In this document: in pieces, positions 47,821 to 58,825 of the stretch
How the letters are laid out: each line of letters begins with the position of its first letter
How positions within the stretch are numbered: the first letter of the stretch is position 1
From: Malachius bipustulatus
Lineage: Eukaryota; Arthropoda; Insecta; Coleoptera; Melyridae
Assembly: GCA_910589415.1 (NCBI GenBank)
Contig: OU342637.1
Span: 38,470,162 to 38,534,161, forward strand
Direction of reading: 5' to 3'
Length of the DNA: 64,000 nt
Translations under genes and position numbers: made by a program
Notes under the pieces: model-generated
What the model saw: the letters and a program-made list of their open reading frames with translations, nothing else
The model's database searches: none
What the model was told of the DNA's origin: nothing

Positions 47821-48900
47821 GCAAATCTTTTGTGTTAATTTATCATTAAATTTACACATATTATGCGCGCAATTATTATTTTTTACATTATGCGTATGTT
47901 GCCATAATGATTTTGGTATACTTACTATACATATCTTGAATAGTATTTATGAGAGATACTAAAACATATTTTTGCACAAGTTATTACTATCAAAACACTT
48001 ATGGATACGCATTGGACATTACAACACAGTTCCATCTTCTCTGTTTTAACATCTACTTGTTTGTGATTCGGTATGTTACATATTCTAAAACCATGGAATA
48101 TTCAAACATCACCCCCTTTTGTATTTAATCAATTTTAAATCAAAATTGTAAAAAAAGTACCTACTTCTAGAAGTTTCTTTGCAATGACTAATTAACTTTG
48201 TTCAAAACTGATTCCTATATTGAATTGTGCTAAAATAAGCTTTGCGGTAGAAAAAATGTATGTACAATAATATGTATAAATGAATATCTCAAAACATTAA
48301 TACTGTGATATTATTTTTTTTTTCAGTTTCGCTATAATAGTAATAATAATCAAATTGAAAAAATGTAAGTATGTAGGTATAATAGTAAACTGCTTAGAGC
48401 ACCTTACACAGTGTTTTGGGTCAATAATTGTAAGAATGATAATAGTTCATAATAATTATTGAAAAACTCTATACGCTCTACCATTAACCCTCTTCTAAAA
48501 TGAATGACTTTTATACATAATTATACTTTATACTTAAGCGATAGATAAGATGAACATTTTTTGTTATATAAGTGACAATTTTATCATCAAATGTAGATAT
48601 ATTTAAATATTTTATTACTCTCTCTGTTTATTAATTATTGTAAGTAGTTACCAGTTTTGTACTAATTTTATCTGTGTTCCAAATATTATTGCTTATTTTG
48701 ATTTATTAAAAAAATTGTTTGCAAAAAGTGTTTTATGTTTATATTCATTGTCGTTCCAAGTCAATAATAATTTTTCAAGACAAGTTAAAAATGTTTGTAC
48801 GGTTTCAAAATACATATTTCTAGCTTTTTTTTCGATTTCTTGAACAAACTTTGTAAAAAAAATTAATTTCTGAGATTGAATTTGTAAAACTGTAAACTAT
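47821..48900. other. Intergenic, nothing recognised
   Basis: Very AT-rich, with many AATAAT-like runs and no readable coding. Confidence 0.45.
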
Positions 48901-49182
48901 CAGAATCTTTAGTCACTTATTTACAGATCCAATATTAGGCATGAAAATTTTTCGAAAACCTACCTGAATTCTGAATAATGTTTTTATTTGCTCACACGAA
49001 TCAAAGCCGGCTAATAAAGAACGCCAGCCGAAGGATCGAGCAGAGTGTGCTGGGAGTTGACCAGTAAGTATCTCTCTCTCTGGGTCATTGAGCCTGGAGA
49101 TCAGTTGGGACACGTAGTGAGTGCTCCAGGACAAACAACGGTTGATGAATTGAGTTAACCAAGCTATAATCCAGCATCAGAA
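48901..49182. other. Unassigned, higher-GC stretch before the LINE copy
   Basis: From about 49000 the base composition changes to mixed GC, but no frame or repeat match was recognised. Confidence 0.35.
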
Positions 49183-49189
49183 ACCCGCT

Positions 49190-50693
49190 CCCAGCATGGT
49201 TTTCTTAAAAACAGATCTACCCAGACGGCTCTTGTGGAGCTTACGGACTTCATATCTCAGGGTTTGGAGGAGGGGATGCGCACTGTGGGCTGGCTTTTGG
49301 ATCTCTCCAAGGCCTTCGACAGTGTGTGCCACGAGTGCCTCCTTCGGAAACTGGAGAATGTCGGAGTTTGTGGATTGCCCCTTTCTTGGTTTACCAGCTA
49401 CCTACAGGGAAGAACACAGGCGGTTCAGATTACTGGGTCTGATGGCCGACCTGTGCGATCACCTTTTGCTCCAGTCTCATCTGGGGTGCCACAGGGTAGT
49501 GTTCTCGGTCCACTTCTTTTTCTTATCTTCATTAACGATCTGGGCCACAAAATTACCTCCCCAAATTCACTCTGTGTTAACTATGCTGACGATACAACAA
49601 TTCTTATTAGGATAAAACCAGGCGACCTTCCTAGTCTGATAGATACCATTCAACTCCCGTTGAAAATGTTGAGATAAGAGTTAGAGCGCAATTTAACGTT
49701 GGAATATTTCTGAACTAAAACTGAACTGAACAAAAAGAATCAGGAAGTTCAACTCCATGTCGATACTCACTGACTCACTCTCGATATTAAAGAATAAGAA
49801 TGTGCTTGTCTGTTTGTTAATTTTATTTTCTACAACGATTATTACAATAAATAGATGTTTGTTTATAGAAAGTAATGATGATTATTTTGCCCGGTACCCT
49901 AATTAATAATAATCGTAACAGAAAAGAGCAAGCTTATGGCTCAGGGCCAATGAACTAAAACTCAACTTAGACAAAACTGAGCTGATTGATTTTCACTCTA
50001 GCCGATCACGTCTTCCACCTTTACCCTCCATACCCACCGATGGTGCCTTGATCGAGCCGAAGGGCGTGGTGAAGTTTTTGGGCTTCCACATCGACCAGAA
50101 CCTAAACTGGTCGGCTCACACAGATCATTTGTGCCGTCGTCTTGCTAGTGTCTGCTTCCTTCTTAGACGCCTTCAGCACACGGTGTCCCCTGAGGTTCTT
50201 CTCTTTGCTTATTATGGGCACTTCATCAGCCACGTGAACTATGGGCTGGCCGTCTGGGGTGGGTCTGAGACTCTGAGAGATCTCTACGAAGGGTTTTTCT
50301 TCTTCAAAAGAGAGCGATTAGGATCCTGACAGGCTTGTCAATGCAACAGTCATGCAGAGGCCATTTCAGGCGGCTTGGACTTCTTACCATGCCTGCTTTG
50401 TATGTCTTCTCTCTGCTCAAACTGATCCACAAAAATCAGGATAGACTTTACCTTACCGATTCACCCATCACTACAGTACCAGGTTCAATTTGTTTAAACC
50501 TCCTACACACCATCTGTCGTCTTCAGAAAGGACATTCACGTATGCATCTATCAAATACCTGAACCACTTCAAAATAGATCCTGCAACTGTTGGGTTCTCA
50601 GCGTATTATCTCCGGAAACATCTCACGGAGTTGGAACCCTACACTACCTCTGATATACTGTCCTTCCACCCCCCATCCCTACCTGCAGTCTGA
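49190..50693 (+). pseudogene. CR1-like LINE reverse transcriptase (copy 2)
   Basis: Motifs: WLLDLSKAFDSVCHECLLRK, SSGVPQGSVLGPLLFLIFIN, CVNYADDTTILIRI, then a solo LTR (49667-49920), then LKLNLDKTELIDFHSSRS, VKFLGFHIDQNLNWSAHTDH, FISHVNYGLAVWGGSE and SCRGHFRRLGLLTMPALYVF. Frameshifts near 50320 and 50450. Compared with copy 1, the passage around ISHVNYGLAVW is intact here but shifted in copy 1. Confidence 0.9.
49667..49920. mobile_element. Solo LTR, 254 bp
   Basis: It begins TGTTGAGATAAGAG and ends ATAATCGTAACA, the TG...CA borders of an LTR. GAAAA is duplicated on both sides (49662-49666, 49921-49925). It contains AATAAATAG near 49848, a possible poly(A) signal. Its absence from copy 1 confirms the insertion. 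It presumably arose by recombination between two LTRs; no full element of this family is in the window. Confidence 0.9.
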
Positions 50694-50965
50694 TATTAAA
50701 ACACCTAAAACTCAAAGCCTTGATCCATCCTTATCATAGAGATGGAACTATGCCTCGATCGAGAACTGATTTCTTTGGTGTCTCTGCGCGTCTCGACCCT
50801 CACTGTTCCCGGCGTTATGTTGACATGCTGTGTGTTTTAAATTTTTACTGTTTGTCTTTATGTTTGTTTTTATAATTTCTGTAATGACGCTGTTGTACTG
50901 AGCAATGACTGTTGTAATTCAAGTACAATAAAGAAATTTGTAATTGTAATTGTAATTGTAATTGA

Positions 50966-51480
50966 AATCGTGGTCAGGGTGCATTGAACTCTAGCCGACG
51001 ATCAGTTCTTAAATGCAGCAAGCAGGCGCTGCATTGAGGTGCCGATAACCCCCCTTCCCCTCCCTGGTCCGTAGTGAGGGCCGGGTAATCCCTGGAGTCG
51101 CAATACGACGCACTGAGTTGTTAACGCAGCTCCACCCCTGCAAACTTGTCATCTGGGTACCGAGTGGGGCGCATTGAGCTCGATCGGACCCCATAACCAT
51201 TAAAAGCCGGCCTGACGTCGTACTGAGACGTGGGGTGAGGCTTTTGTTCTAGACAGCACCAGCTGACGGAGGTCATCGCCCGGACGACTCCACGTCGCGT
51301 GTCCTGCATGGGGTCGGGGCCAGTGCGGACCGCTCGACAGCGACCCACCCGTCCCCTTATCAAGAGGACAGAACGAAACCAGGACTCTAGAATAAATTGT
51401 GTAAATAGAAATACCATATCCGCGATATGTTGTAAATATAATTCGTTGTAAATAAATCATAATTATTTAGTTGACTTGTC
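50966..51480. other. GC-rich unassigned segment
   Basis: The GC content is far above the surroundings, then it turns AT-rich (51395-51470) with TTGTAAATAAATCA just before TTGACTTGTCACGGG. This could be the end of an LTR followed by internal sequence, but I see no second LTR and no PBS I trust. The short minus frames (51009-51460) have no motif. Confidence 0.35.
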
Positions 51481-52363
51481 ACGGGTACTTCGGGGCAGAA
51501 ATCCATCCCTGGGAGCCTCTTCCTCCAGCATCAGAAAAATCCTGTTACAACACCTACACCGTTAAAGATATCGAAATGAACCAAAAAGTGTTGCAAACGA
51601 GAGGTCAAAGTGCAGTTTGTAAAATTACTTTCAGATATGAAAATAAAAAGTATACAAACTAAAAAAATTTGCACAGTCGGATGTTAAATGAAGATAAACG
51701 TAGACATGCCTTAGAAGTTATATGTAGTTCAGACAATAAATCTAAATCTATTTGGAATATTTGTTAATAACACACTGGGTAAAACTAAAGGGCGTGGAAA
51801 CTTGGACGACATACCTTTTACCGCCGATGGCTCAATTCTCACTTTGCTACCAGTGTGTATAATATCGTGAACCAGTTTTCTTCTGGACAACATATACTGC
51901 TACCGACTTCTTTGGACAAACTGGCAGTATGACAAGTTCATTTTATATTAAACCAGTTACACCAGACGACATTAGGGTTATTTTGATGAGGGTTAAAAAC
52001 AAGAAAACTGAGGATTATATTGTCTTCATAAATATAGTTAAAGAGTGTGCTTTTGCATTGTCAGAACCATTAGCTTTTGTGGCAAATAAGATCATACAGG
52101 AAGGCTGTTTCTCACAGGTTTTAAAGAGAACGATTGCCGTGTCACAAAGGGGGTGAAGTTGACTCCATCAATAATTAAATAATTATAGACCTATCTCCAT
52201 TACGCCAATATTCTTAAAAATTATTGAAATGATTATTCTGGATCAGGTTATGAAGTTCTTGGATAGACACAGAGTTTACTAAGCCAAAGTCAGTATGGCT
52301 TTCGTACAGGCTTTCGTACAACTGATGCAGTTATGAATTTGTACAGATTCATTATTCAGGCAT

Positions 52364-52620
52364 TTGAAGGTAAGTGGTAGATACTGCTATACTGTTTTTA
52401 CAGATCTGAAGAGTGCATTTGACTGTGTGGATCATGAGGTTTCGTTCTCGAAATTGAGCTGGTATGGTATTCGGGGTTATTGTTTGGATTTAATGAAATC
52501 GTACTTACAAGACAGATTGCAATATGTGTATCTTGGTCAACAGGCCAGCGGGGAACGCAATAATACACGGGGGAGGGTCCCACAGGGCTCCGTTTTGGGT
52601 CCTCTACTTTTTCTATTATA
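52364..52620 (+). pseudogene. LINE RT palm, first part
   Basis: YCYTVFTDLKSAFDCVDHEV (motif A with Asp), KLSWYGIRGYCLDLMKSYLQ, RVPQGSVLGPLLFLLY (motif B), interrupted exactly at LLY by the MITE. The upstream RT fingers (51930-52330) are readable only in pieces. Confidence 0.87.
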
Positions 52621-53382
52621 CAGTGCTTCCCAAAAGTAACGGATAAATTCGATAAAACGGAGAGGGCTGTTTTTTTGAAAAAATAAAAAAACAGGTCGAT
52701 TTTGCTTTTGAGTTGTTCAACTTTTGACATAATATTGGGGTATACAGGGTGATGCGCGAAAAAGTGGTGACGTCATCGGCATTTTTTTTAAATGGCAACC
52801 CTTATTTTTTATTCCATTTTTTGATACTTCATTTAATTGCCAGTATGGTAATGTAATCAATTTGTAACCTTAAATAAGGAATTTTCTGAGAAAACAGCTT
52901 GTGAGTCGACATTGTGCACTTTTTACTGATGTGAAAATCGGAACATTAGCGATAAAAATAAAAAAATATCAAATAAAAATGACTGTTTCCATGGTAATTT
53001 TATAAGATCTGTCTATTAAATTAAGTCTATTAAATTAAATCTGTTAAATTAAATTAAATTGAATCTATTAAATCTGTCTATTGAATTGAATGTCTCCAAA
53101 TTAAGTTATTTTCACAGAAATTTCGTCGTTTAAGGTTACAAAATGATTACATTACCGTATTGGCAATTGAATGAAGTATCAAAAAATGGAATAAAAAATA
53201 AGTGTTGCCATTTAAAAAAAATACAGATGACGTCACCACTTTTTCGCGCATCACCCTGTATACCCCAATATTATGTCAAAAGTTGAACAACTCAAAAACA
53301 AAATCGACCTGTTTTTTTATTTTTTCAAAAAAACAGCCCTCTCCGTTTTATCGAATTTATCCGTTACTTTTGGGAAGCACTG
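52621..53382. mobile_element. Double-palindrome MITE, 762 bp
   Basis: The outer ends CAGTGCTTCCCAAAAGTAAC and their complement are flanked by TA (52619-52620, 53383-53384). The outer arms (52621-52744 and 53259-53382) are almost perfect complements. Between them lies a second palindrome, 52745-53258, with its own ends CAGGGTGATGCGCGAAAAAG and TA flanks. No coding. Confidence 0.92.
52745..53258. mobile_element. Inner MITE, 514 bp, at the centre of the outer palindrome
   Basis: The TIR starts CAGGGTGATGCGCG and extends over about 150 bp (GACGTCA, AAATGGCAAC, ATGGTAATGTAATCA regions). The centre near 53020-53095 contains repeated CTATTAAATTAA-like units. TA is duplicated at 52743-52744 and 53259-53260. 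Confidence 0.82.
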
Positions 53383-54042
53383 TATATTAATGATCTTCCT
53401 AGACGCTAGACGTATGAACTCTACTAACACATCAACAGTATGCTCTATGCTGATGATGCCAGTTTTACTGTGACAGGCACAGCAGAGAATCTGCCTTCAT
53501 CAGAGGAGATAATTGCTCAGTCTAGAACATGGTTCGAAGCTAAAACTTTCTCTTAATGTTAGCAAGACATCCGTGATACATTTTTCATTGGATAATAAAG
53601 GGTGTTCAGACACAACATTGTAAAATTTTTAGGAATCCATTTAGACTCGAAGCTTAACTTTGATGTACACATGGGCAAACTGTGTCAATGCCTTTCAAAG
53701 TCTGTGTATGCGGTTAGACGAATTAGGAAGGGGGTTGGAAGTGAGGCTGGTCTCATGGCATTTTTGCGTTTTTTCACTTTCGTCTTTCTTGTGGCATTAT
53801 GTTGTGGGGAAGGACTGCAGAAGTACACTTAACCAGGGTCTTAAAAATACAAAAGGCTGCTGTAAGAGCGATAGTGGGTGCAAGATTTGATGAACATTGT
53901 AGGCCAGTCTTTGAGACATTGAAGATCATGTCGTTATACTCAATGGCTGTTTTTACTAATTTGTGTTCAATTAGGGAAAATAAGGGATTTAGATGTCACA
54001 CTGACACTCATCAGTACGACACACGAGGTAAACATCAGTTAA
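53383..54042 (+). pseudogene. LINE RT palm and thumb, second part
   Basis: It resumes with INDLP, then in other frames SMLYADDASFTVTGTAENLP (motif C), FRHNIVKFLGIHLDSKLNFD, CLSKSVYAVRRIRKGVGSEA, and KIQKAAVRAIVGARFDEHCR, ending YDTRGKHQL where the TIR element starts. Several frameshifts. Confidence 0.83.
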
Positions 54043-56380
54043 TAGGCCAGCAGAATCGTCCTCAAAAATGTCCTCAGTTTGCGTTGCCATGCACAAATTC
54101 TATACTATACAAAATTCGATAGAGGACCTTAAAGAGATGTTAAATCCAAATTTGCAGCACCGTGTGATTTTTTTATCAAGTTATGCAAATATACGAATAT
54201 CTCGGTTCCTATCTATCGCACATAAGCAAATGACATATCATTCTCTTCGCTATGAAATTACCTACATTTTTTATACAAATATTTTTTTTGTTACACTGAT
54301 AATAAAAATAATATTGAGGTTTAAAGTTAAAAAATTGTCTTTCGAAAAAGGTTTTTTTGCAAATTACTTATTTTTTTGCATTTTAACGCTGGAAAGTTCC
54401 AGTAGTTTTTTGAAGAACAGTCAATTACCGTTACGCTGATTGGTCAATCATGAAAATCCGATAAACGAGTCTCTGGTAATCCACCTGCGAAATTGTGCAT
54501 GTCGAAAATTGGTATTTTATCGGTTTTTTTTTTCGTTGATTTTTTTATCTTTAATGAGTGGAATTGTAGTGTGTATCTATTTTATTCATGAACGTGAGTT
54601 TTGTGTGAGATATTGAGATCTGTCAGTGTGTGTTTTCCCGGTGCTATCACGTGCGTTCTTAGCTGCATGAAAACTTCTAGTCACCGTGACTAATTAAACG
54701 GTCAATTTATAATAAGTCGGAAAATACGTCACCAATGTTTTTCTCAAAAAACTTGGAAAAAGGGTCAGAAAAGACTGAGTTCTACTCTTCAACCAGCTTT
54801 AAACACAAAGGAACTTGTCGACCACGTACTTTTTATACATGCTTTTTCTGGTTGTGATACCACATCAGCTATTTTCGGGTATGGTAAAACAAACTTGATT
54901 TCAGCGTTGAGAAAAAAATCATCTGCAACAAATTTTGTAATATTTTAAATCAAAAAAGCCGAACCACGAACTGATTGCGTCAACAGGAAAAGAAGTCTTA
55001 ATCGCTCTCTATGGCGGAAACAATGAAAAATCCTACGACGAATTTCGTTTCAACTTTTTCTCCCGCATGGGACAAAAGACAAAATCGGATCTTACTTCTT
55101 TACCACCATCAGAGTGGGCTGCTCAGCAGCATTCATTTCGAACATGTTACCAAATCCAAACATAGCATGGCAATATCTTGGAAGCGGAAACCTGGGGCTG
55201 GAAGAGACATAAATGTGGATTAGAACCCGTAATGAGCACTAAAGATCCAATTCCATCTTCACATCTCAAGGTTATTTCATGGGCATGCACAAAAGATTGC
55301 TGGGCAGCTTGTGGCTGCAGAAAAGCAGGATTGAAATGCTCTGCAGTTTGCAAGAACTGCTCAGGTCAAAGTTGTTTAAACGTCGCGGAAATCACTGAAA
55401 GGACAGCAGCGATGATGAAGACATATATTTGCTAACCACGGTTCCACTGCCTCGCTATTACAGCCGAGCTAAGAATTCAGACAAAATTTATTGTGGAATA
55501 GTAAATAAAGAAAATTAGGAAGAACCTGGCCCATCGAAACGTGCTAGAAAAAAATAAGATTATATAATTTTATATAATCTTATTAACTCTTGTAAAAGCA
55601 CAGTATTGCCTTGATTTAACAAAAACATACTAATAATAATTGTACTTTGTTAAACTGATTATTACTTGATTTTTCTTTTAAAAAAATACACTCATGTTTT
55701 TTACTTCAAATTTAGCAACTAATGCAATGAAGAAAGTGTTCAAAATAAAGATTATTAACTTGTGTGTTTTGCAATTTAAAATATTGAATATTTATGAACA
55801 ATAAACGAAGAAATGTTGCACATTGAATGTAAATTAAAACAAATGCTCAATTTTTCATGCGAGTTTTCGAGTCGTTGACAACATCAATTCAAAATTGTAC
55901 ATCACCGACATGCACATGTTTGCGCGTAGATTGCCGGAGACTGGATTATTGGATTTTCAACATTGACCTACCGCTGCACAGCTAATTGACTGTTCTTCAA
56001 AAAACTACTTGGGCTTTCCAGCGTTCAAATTCAGAAAAAATAAGTAATTTGCAAAAAACCTCATTCAAAAGACAAATTTTTAACTTTAAACCTCAATATT
56101 ATTTTTATTATCATTGTAACAAAAATAATATTTGTATAAAAAATGTAGGTAATTCCATAACGAAGAGAATGACATGTCATTTACTTATGTGCGATAAATA
56201 GAAGCCGAGATATTCGTAAAAATAAAATAAAAAACGCTTTTCTGCATAACTCGGTAAAAAAAAAATCGCACGGGGCTGCAAATTTGGATTTAACATTTCC
56301 TAATGATCCTCTATCGAATTTCGTATAGTACAAAATTTGTGCATGATAACGCAAACTCAAAATACCATTCTACTGGCCTA
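54043..56380. mobile_element. TIR element with about 470 bp inverted arms and a CXC-like coding region
   Basis: The arms 54043-54515 and 55905-56380 are inverted copies (TAGGCCAG at the left end, CTGGCCTA at the right; GAAGAACAGTCAATTA against TAATTGACTGTTCTTC inside). TAA is duplicated (54040-54042, 56381-56383), and removal rejoins the LINE frame (HQL to MLPQHRLTKSC). It encloses 54.7-55.44 kb of decayed coding sequence. A 3 bp target fits PIF/Harbinger or related elements, but the coding is not a HARBI1 nuclease. Confidence 0.85.
54780..55435 (+). pseudogene. Decayed gene with FIHAFSGCDTTS motif and C-terminal CXC-like Cys cluster
   Basis: Readings: LVDHVLFIHAFSGCDTTSAI, FGYGKTNLI, then (frame shifted) LIALYGGNNEKSYDEFRFNF, SEWAAQQHSFRTCYQIQ, a TAG stop near 55165, then EAETWGWKRHKCGLEPVMST and CTKDCWAACGCRKAGLKCSA with a further CKNCSGQSCLN, ending at TAA 55433-55435. 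The last part resembles tesmin/CXC-type cysteine domains, often seen at the C-terminus of repetitive arthropod genes with the HAF.GCDTTS motif. Function unknown; its place between long TIRs suggests it travels with the element. Confidence 0.65.
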
Positions 56381-56670
56381 TAATGCTTCCACAGCATAGA
56401 TTAACAAAGTCATGCAAATCCGATAAATGTAAAGTTGTTTAACCTGTTACCGTTAGAAATCAGAAATTTACATGTAAAGACATTTAGGATTACAATGAAG
56501 AAATTTATGATTGAAAATTGTTTGTACAATTTATAGGAATTTAATGGAGAACTTCTGAAAGAGTTGTATTGTAATAATTGTTATATGGTTGTATTATGAT
56601 TATTGTTGTTTTTGACTTGTTCGTTCAATTTATTGAGTTTCGAGCTAATAAAATTATTATTATTATTATC

Positions 56671-56990
56671 ATCATTTAGGTAGCCCAATATCACTGTACG
56701 CCATGCAACTTTGTTATTTGCAACCGATCAGTCTCCTAACTAGTAGCTACTCTGTCAAAACTGCTCGAAAGAATAATTATGTACATATTATGTGGACTAT
56801 CCACAATGAACTGACAGGTAAGAAGAAAAAAAATAAAATGAAAAATAAAATAAAATGAGTATACACAGGGCGAGATCCAAAGCAAACAGTAAATGATTAG
56901 GTACAATAAGTATTTATTGAACCTTGTGCCTTGTGCAAAATGATAGAAGGGCTAAAGTTGGTCCACACAAAAGACCGATGGCAGTAACAT
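56671..56990. other. Spacer between two LINEs
   Basis: No frame or repeat recognised apart from a short AAAATAAAATGAAAAATAAA-like run near 56830. Confidence 0.4.
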
Positions 56991-56991
56991 A

Positions 56992-58510
56992 ATGAGAAAC
57001 AATAGAACAATGCACATCAGAACACTGGTACCCGATGACATCTTAAAAATAGCCAAGGACTTAAAAAACAAACACAGTAGTGGAGATGATGATATACCCA
57101 CGAGCATCGTGAAGCACAGTGTAGATGCGATAAAGGAGGTACTGTGTCATATAATTAACAACTCATTCAAACATGGTACAGTCCCGAAACAACTAAAATC
57201 GGCACTGATCATTCCTATACATAAGAAAGGCAGTCACGAACAATTCCAAAGCTATAGACCCATCAGTTTGGTCCCTAGTTTTTCAAAAATATTTGAGAAA
57301 GCGCTATGTGACCAAATGTTAGGTTTCTTGCATGAATGTAACTGTTTTAGCCCCTTCCAACATGAATTTTTAAAAGGAATATCAACTCAAACTGCACTCT
57401 TCCAGTTTGTTCAAAACATCATCAACTATGTCGAGGACAAAAAGCTTGCAATGGGAATACTCTTGAACCTGTCGAAAGCCTATGACTCCCTGGACCATGA
57501 AATATTATTGATCAAATTGTAGTGGTATGGTATTCGAGGAAGTATACTAAAATGGATAAAAGGATATCTTCAGGATAGACCACAGAGGGTAAAGGCAACC
57601 ATAAATAACGAAACAGTGAAATCTGAAGTGTTGTACAGCAATGTAGGTGTACCACAAGGAAGTATTCTTGGACCCATATTGTTCCTTATTTTCTGTAACG
57701 ACCTGGATGAAATCATAACCGAAGACGATCAATGTATAACAACATATGCAGACGACAATAGCCTCCTAGTTGGGGCAAAAACATATGCAAAGTTAATAAA
57801 TAAAGCGGATAACTTATATGAAAATGCACGGAAATGGTACACGAAAAACTTGCTATTCTTGAATACTGAAAAAACTGGTCTAATGCTATTCAGGACAAAA
57901 CAATTACAATTGGAGACACCTGGTACCATAAAAATGGGAAATGACACCCAAAACTTAGTTAAAAACACAAAATTTCTTGGCATCTATATAAATGAACACC
58001 TTAGCTGGGAGCGCCATATCAACCAATTAACAAAAAAATCGATAAAATATGCTATAGCGCAAGGGTTCTGAAAAAGTACCTGAACCATCAAAGCCTCAGA
58101 GTGCTATACTTCGCCAATTTCGAAGGAGCTGTAAGATATGGAATAACCACATGGGGGAGTGCAGTCGAAATGCAGAGAGTATTTGTTTCACAGAAAAGAA
58201 TTGTTCGGGTAATGTTCAACATGGGTTTCAGGGAGTCATGCAGGGGTGTTTTCAGACAGAACACAATCATGACAGTGTTTGCGCTGTATATCTATGAATG
58301 CCTAATGTTCTTCTTCAGAAATAGGAATATTTTCGAGGGTGCGGAGGCGGTCCATGACTATGATACGCGAACACGCGATATGAACTACCCAATCCATAGA
58401 ATGAAACTGACAGAAACGGGTGCGTACTATAATTGCATAAAACTATACAATAAACTACCCACAGAATATAAAGAAATCTAAATATAAAGGCATTAAGACT
58501 ATGCTGATTC
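56992..58510 (+). pseudogene. CR1-like LINE RT with mutated catalytic Asp
   Basis: Motifs: KHSSGDDDIPTSIVKHSVDA, LKSALIIPIHKKGSHEQFQS, YRPISLVPSFSKIFEKAL, GISTQTALFQFVQNIINYVE, MGILLNLSKAYDSLDHEILL (motif A), a TAG stop, WYGIRGSILKWIKGYLQDRP, VGVPQGSILGPILFLIFCND (motif B), TTYADDNSLLVGAK (motif C), TKFLGIYINEHLSWERHINQ, FANFEGAVRYGITTWGSAVE and CIKLYNKLPTEYKEI. In motif A the expected DLSKAFD has Asn (AAC, 57466-57468) instead of the first Asp, which removes a metal ligand. Both the Asn and the stop are inactivating. Confidence 0.9.
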
Positions 58511-58539
58511 AATTGGAACCATGAGCCTAATGAATAAAA

Positions 58540-58690
58540 ATGAAGCAATTACTGGAAGGAATTACTTTTTAGTAAAAGCAATTGCTTAACTAGTAAATGC
58601 TACAAGCAAAAGCAATTGCTAGATCTGGATATGAATAAAAATTTGAAGCAATTGCTGTTTTTCTTACACCCCGGTAGCAATTGCTTATTC
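58540..58690. repeat. Left subterminal motif array (AAGCAATTGCT)
   Basis: At least five AGCAATTRCT-type sites and two half sites in about 150 bp (e.g. 58599, 58612, 58637, 58675). The motif is itself palindromic (AGCAATTGCT). Confidence 0.85.
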
Positions 58691-58825
58691 AACATAAGTC
58701 CAGATGTGATATTTCATATTTCCTCGGATACTTCATAATGTTCAGTTTGGTGCCTAATTTGCAATAGAGTTGACGAGTAATCCGTTACTTTTTGTGGAAA
58801 ATAGGAGACTTATATTTTTTGTGAT

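Larger units (their letters stand above)
49183..50965 (+). mobile_element. CR1-like LINE, copy 2, 5'-truncated, with a solo LTR inside
   Basis: It is nearly identical to copy 1 (reverse complement of about 12938-14430): RT from SQHGFLKNRSTQTAL to FHPPSLPAV, then the same 3' UTR and an (AATTGT)n-type tail at about 50938-50965. The 5' end is truncated at CCCGCTCCCAGCATGG. The high similarity between two distant copies points to recent activity. Confidence 0.92.
51660..56670 (+). mobile_element. LINE (CR1/Jockey type) carrying two DNA-element insertions
   Basis: Coding pieces run from about 51660 (SIWNIC region) through RT (52360-54042) to a C-terminus at about 56410-56510 (VKLFNLLPLEIRNLHVKTFR) and end in an (ATT)n tail at about 56650-56670 after GCTAATAAAATT. 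Excising the MITE (52621-53382) and the TIR element (54043-56380) rejoins the coding at both places. The 5' end is unclear. Confidence 0.83.

Noticed and set aside
54068..54439. 123-codon frame as part of the LINE C-terminus
   Set aside because: It lies in the left inverted arm of the TIR element; its inverted copy at 55.9-56.4 kb and the TAA duplication show that it is not LINE sequence.
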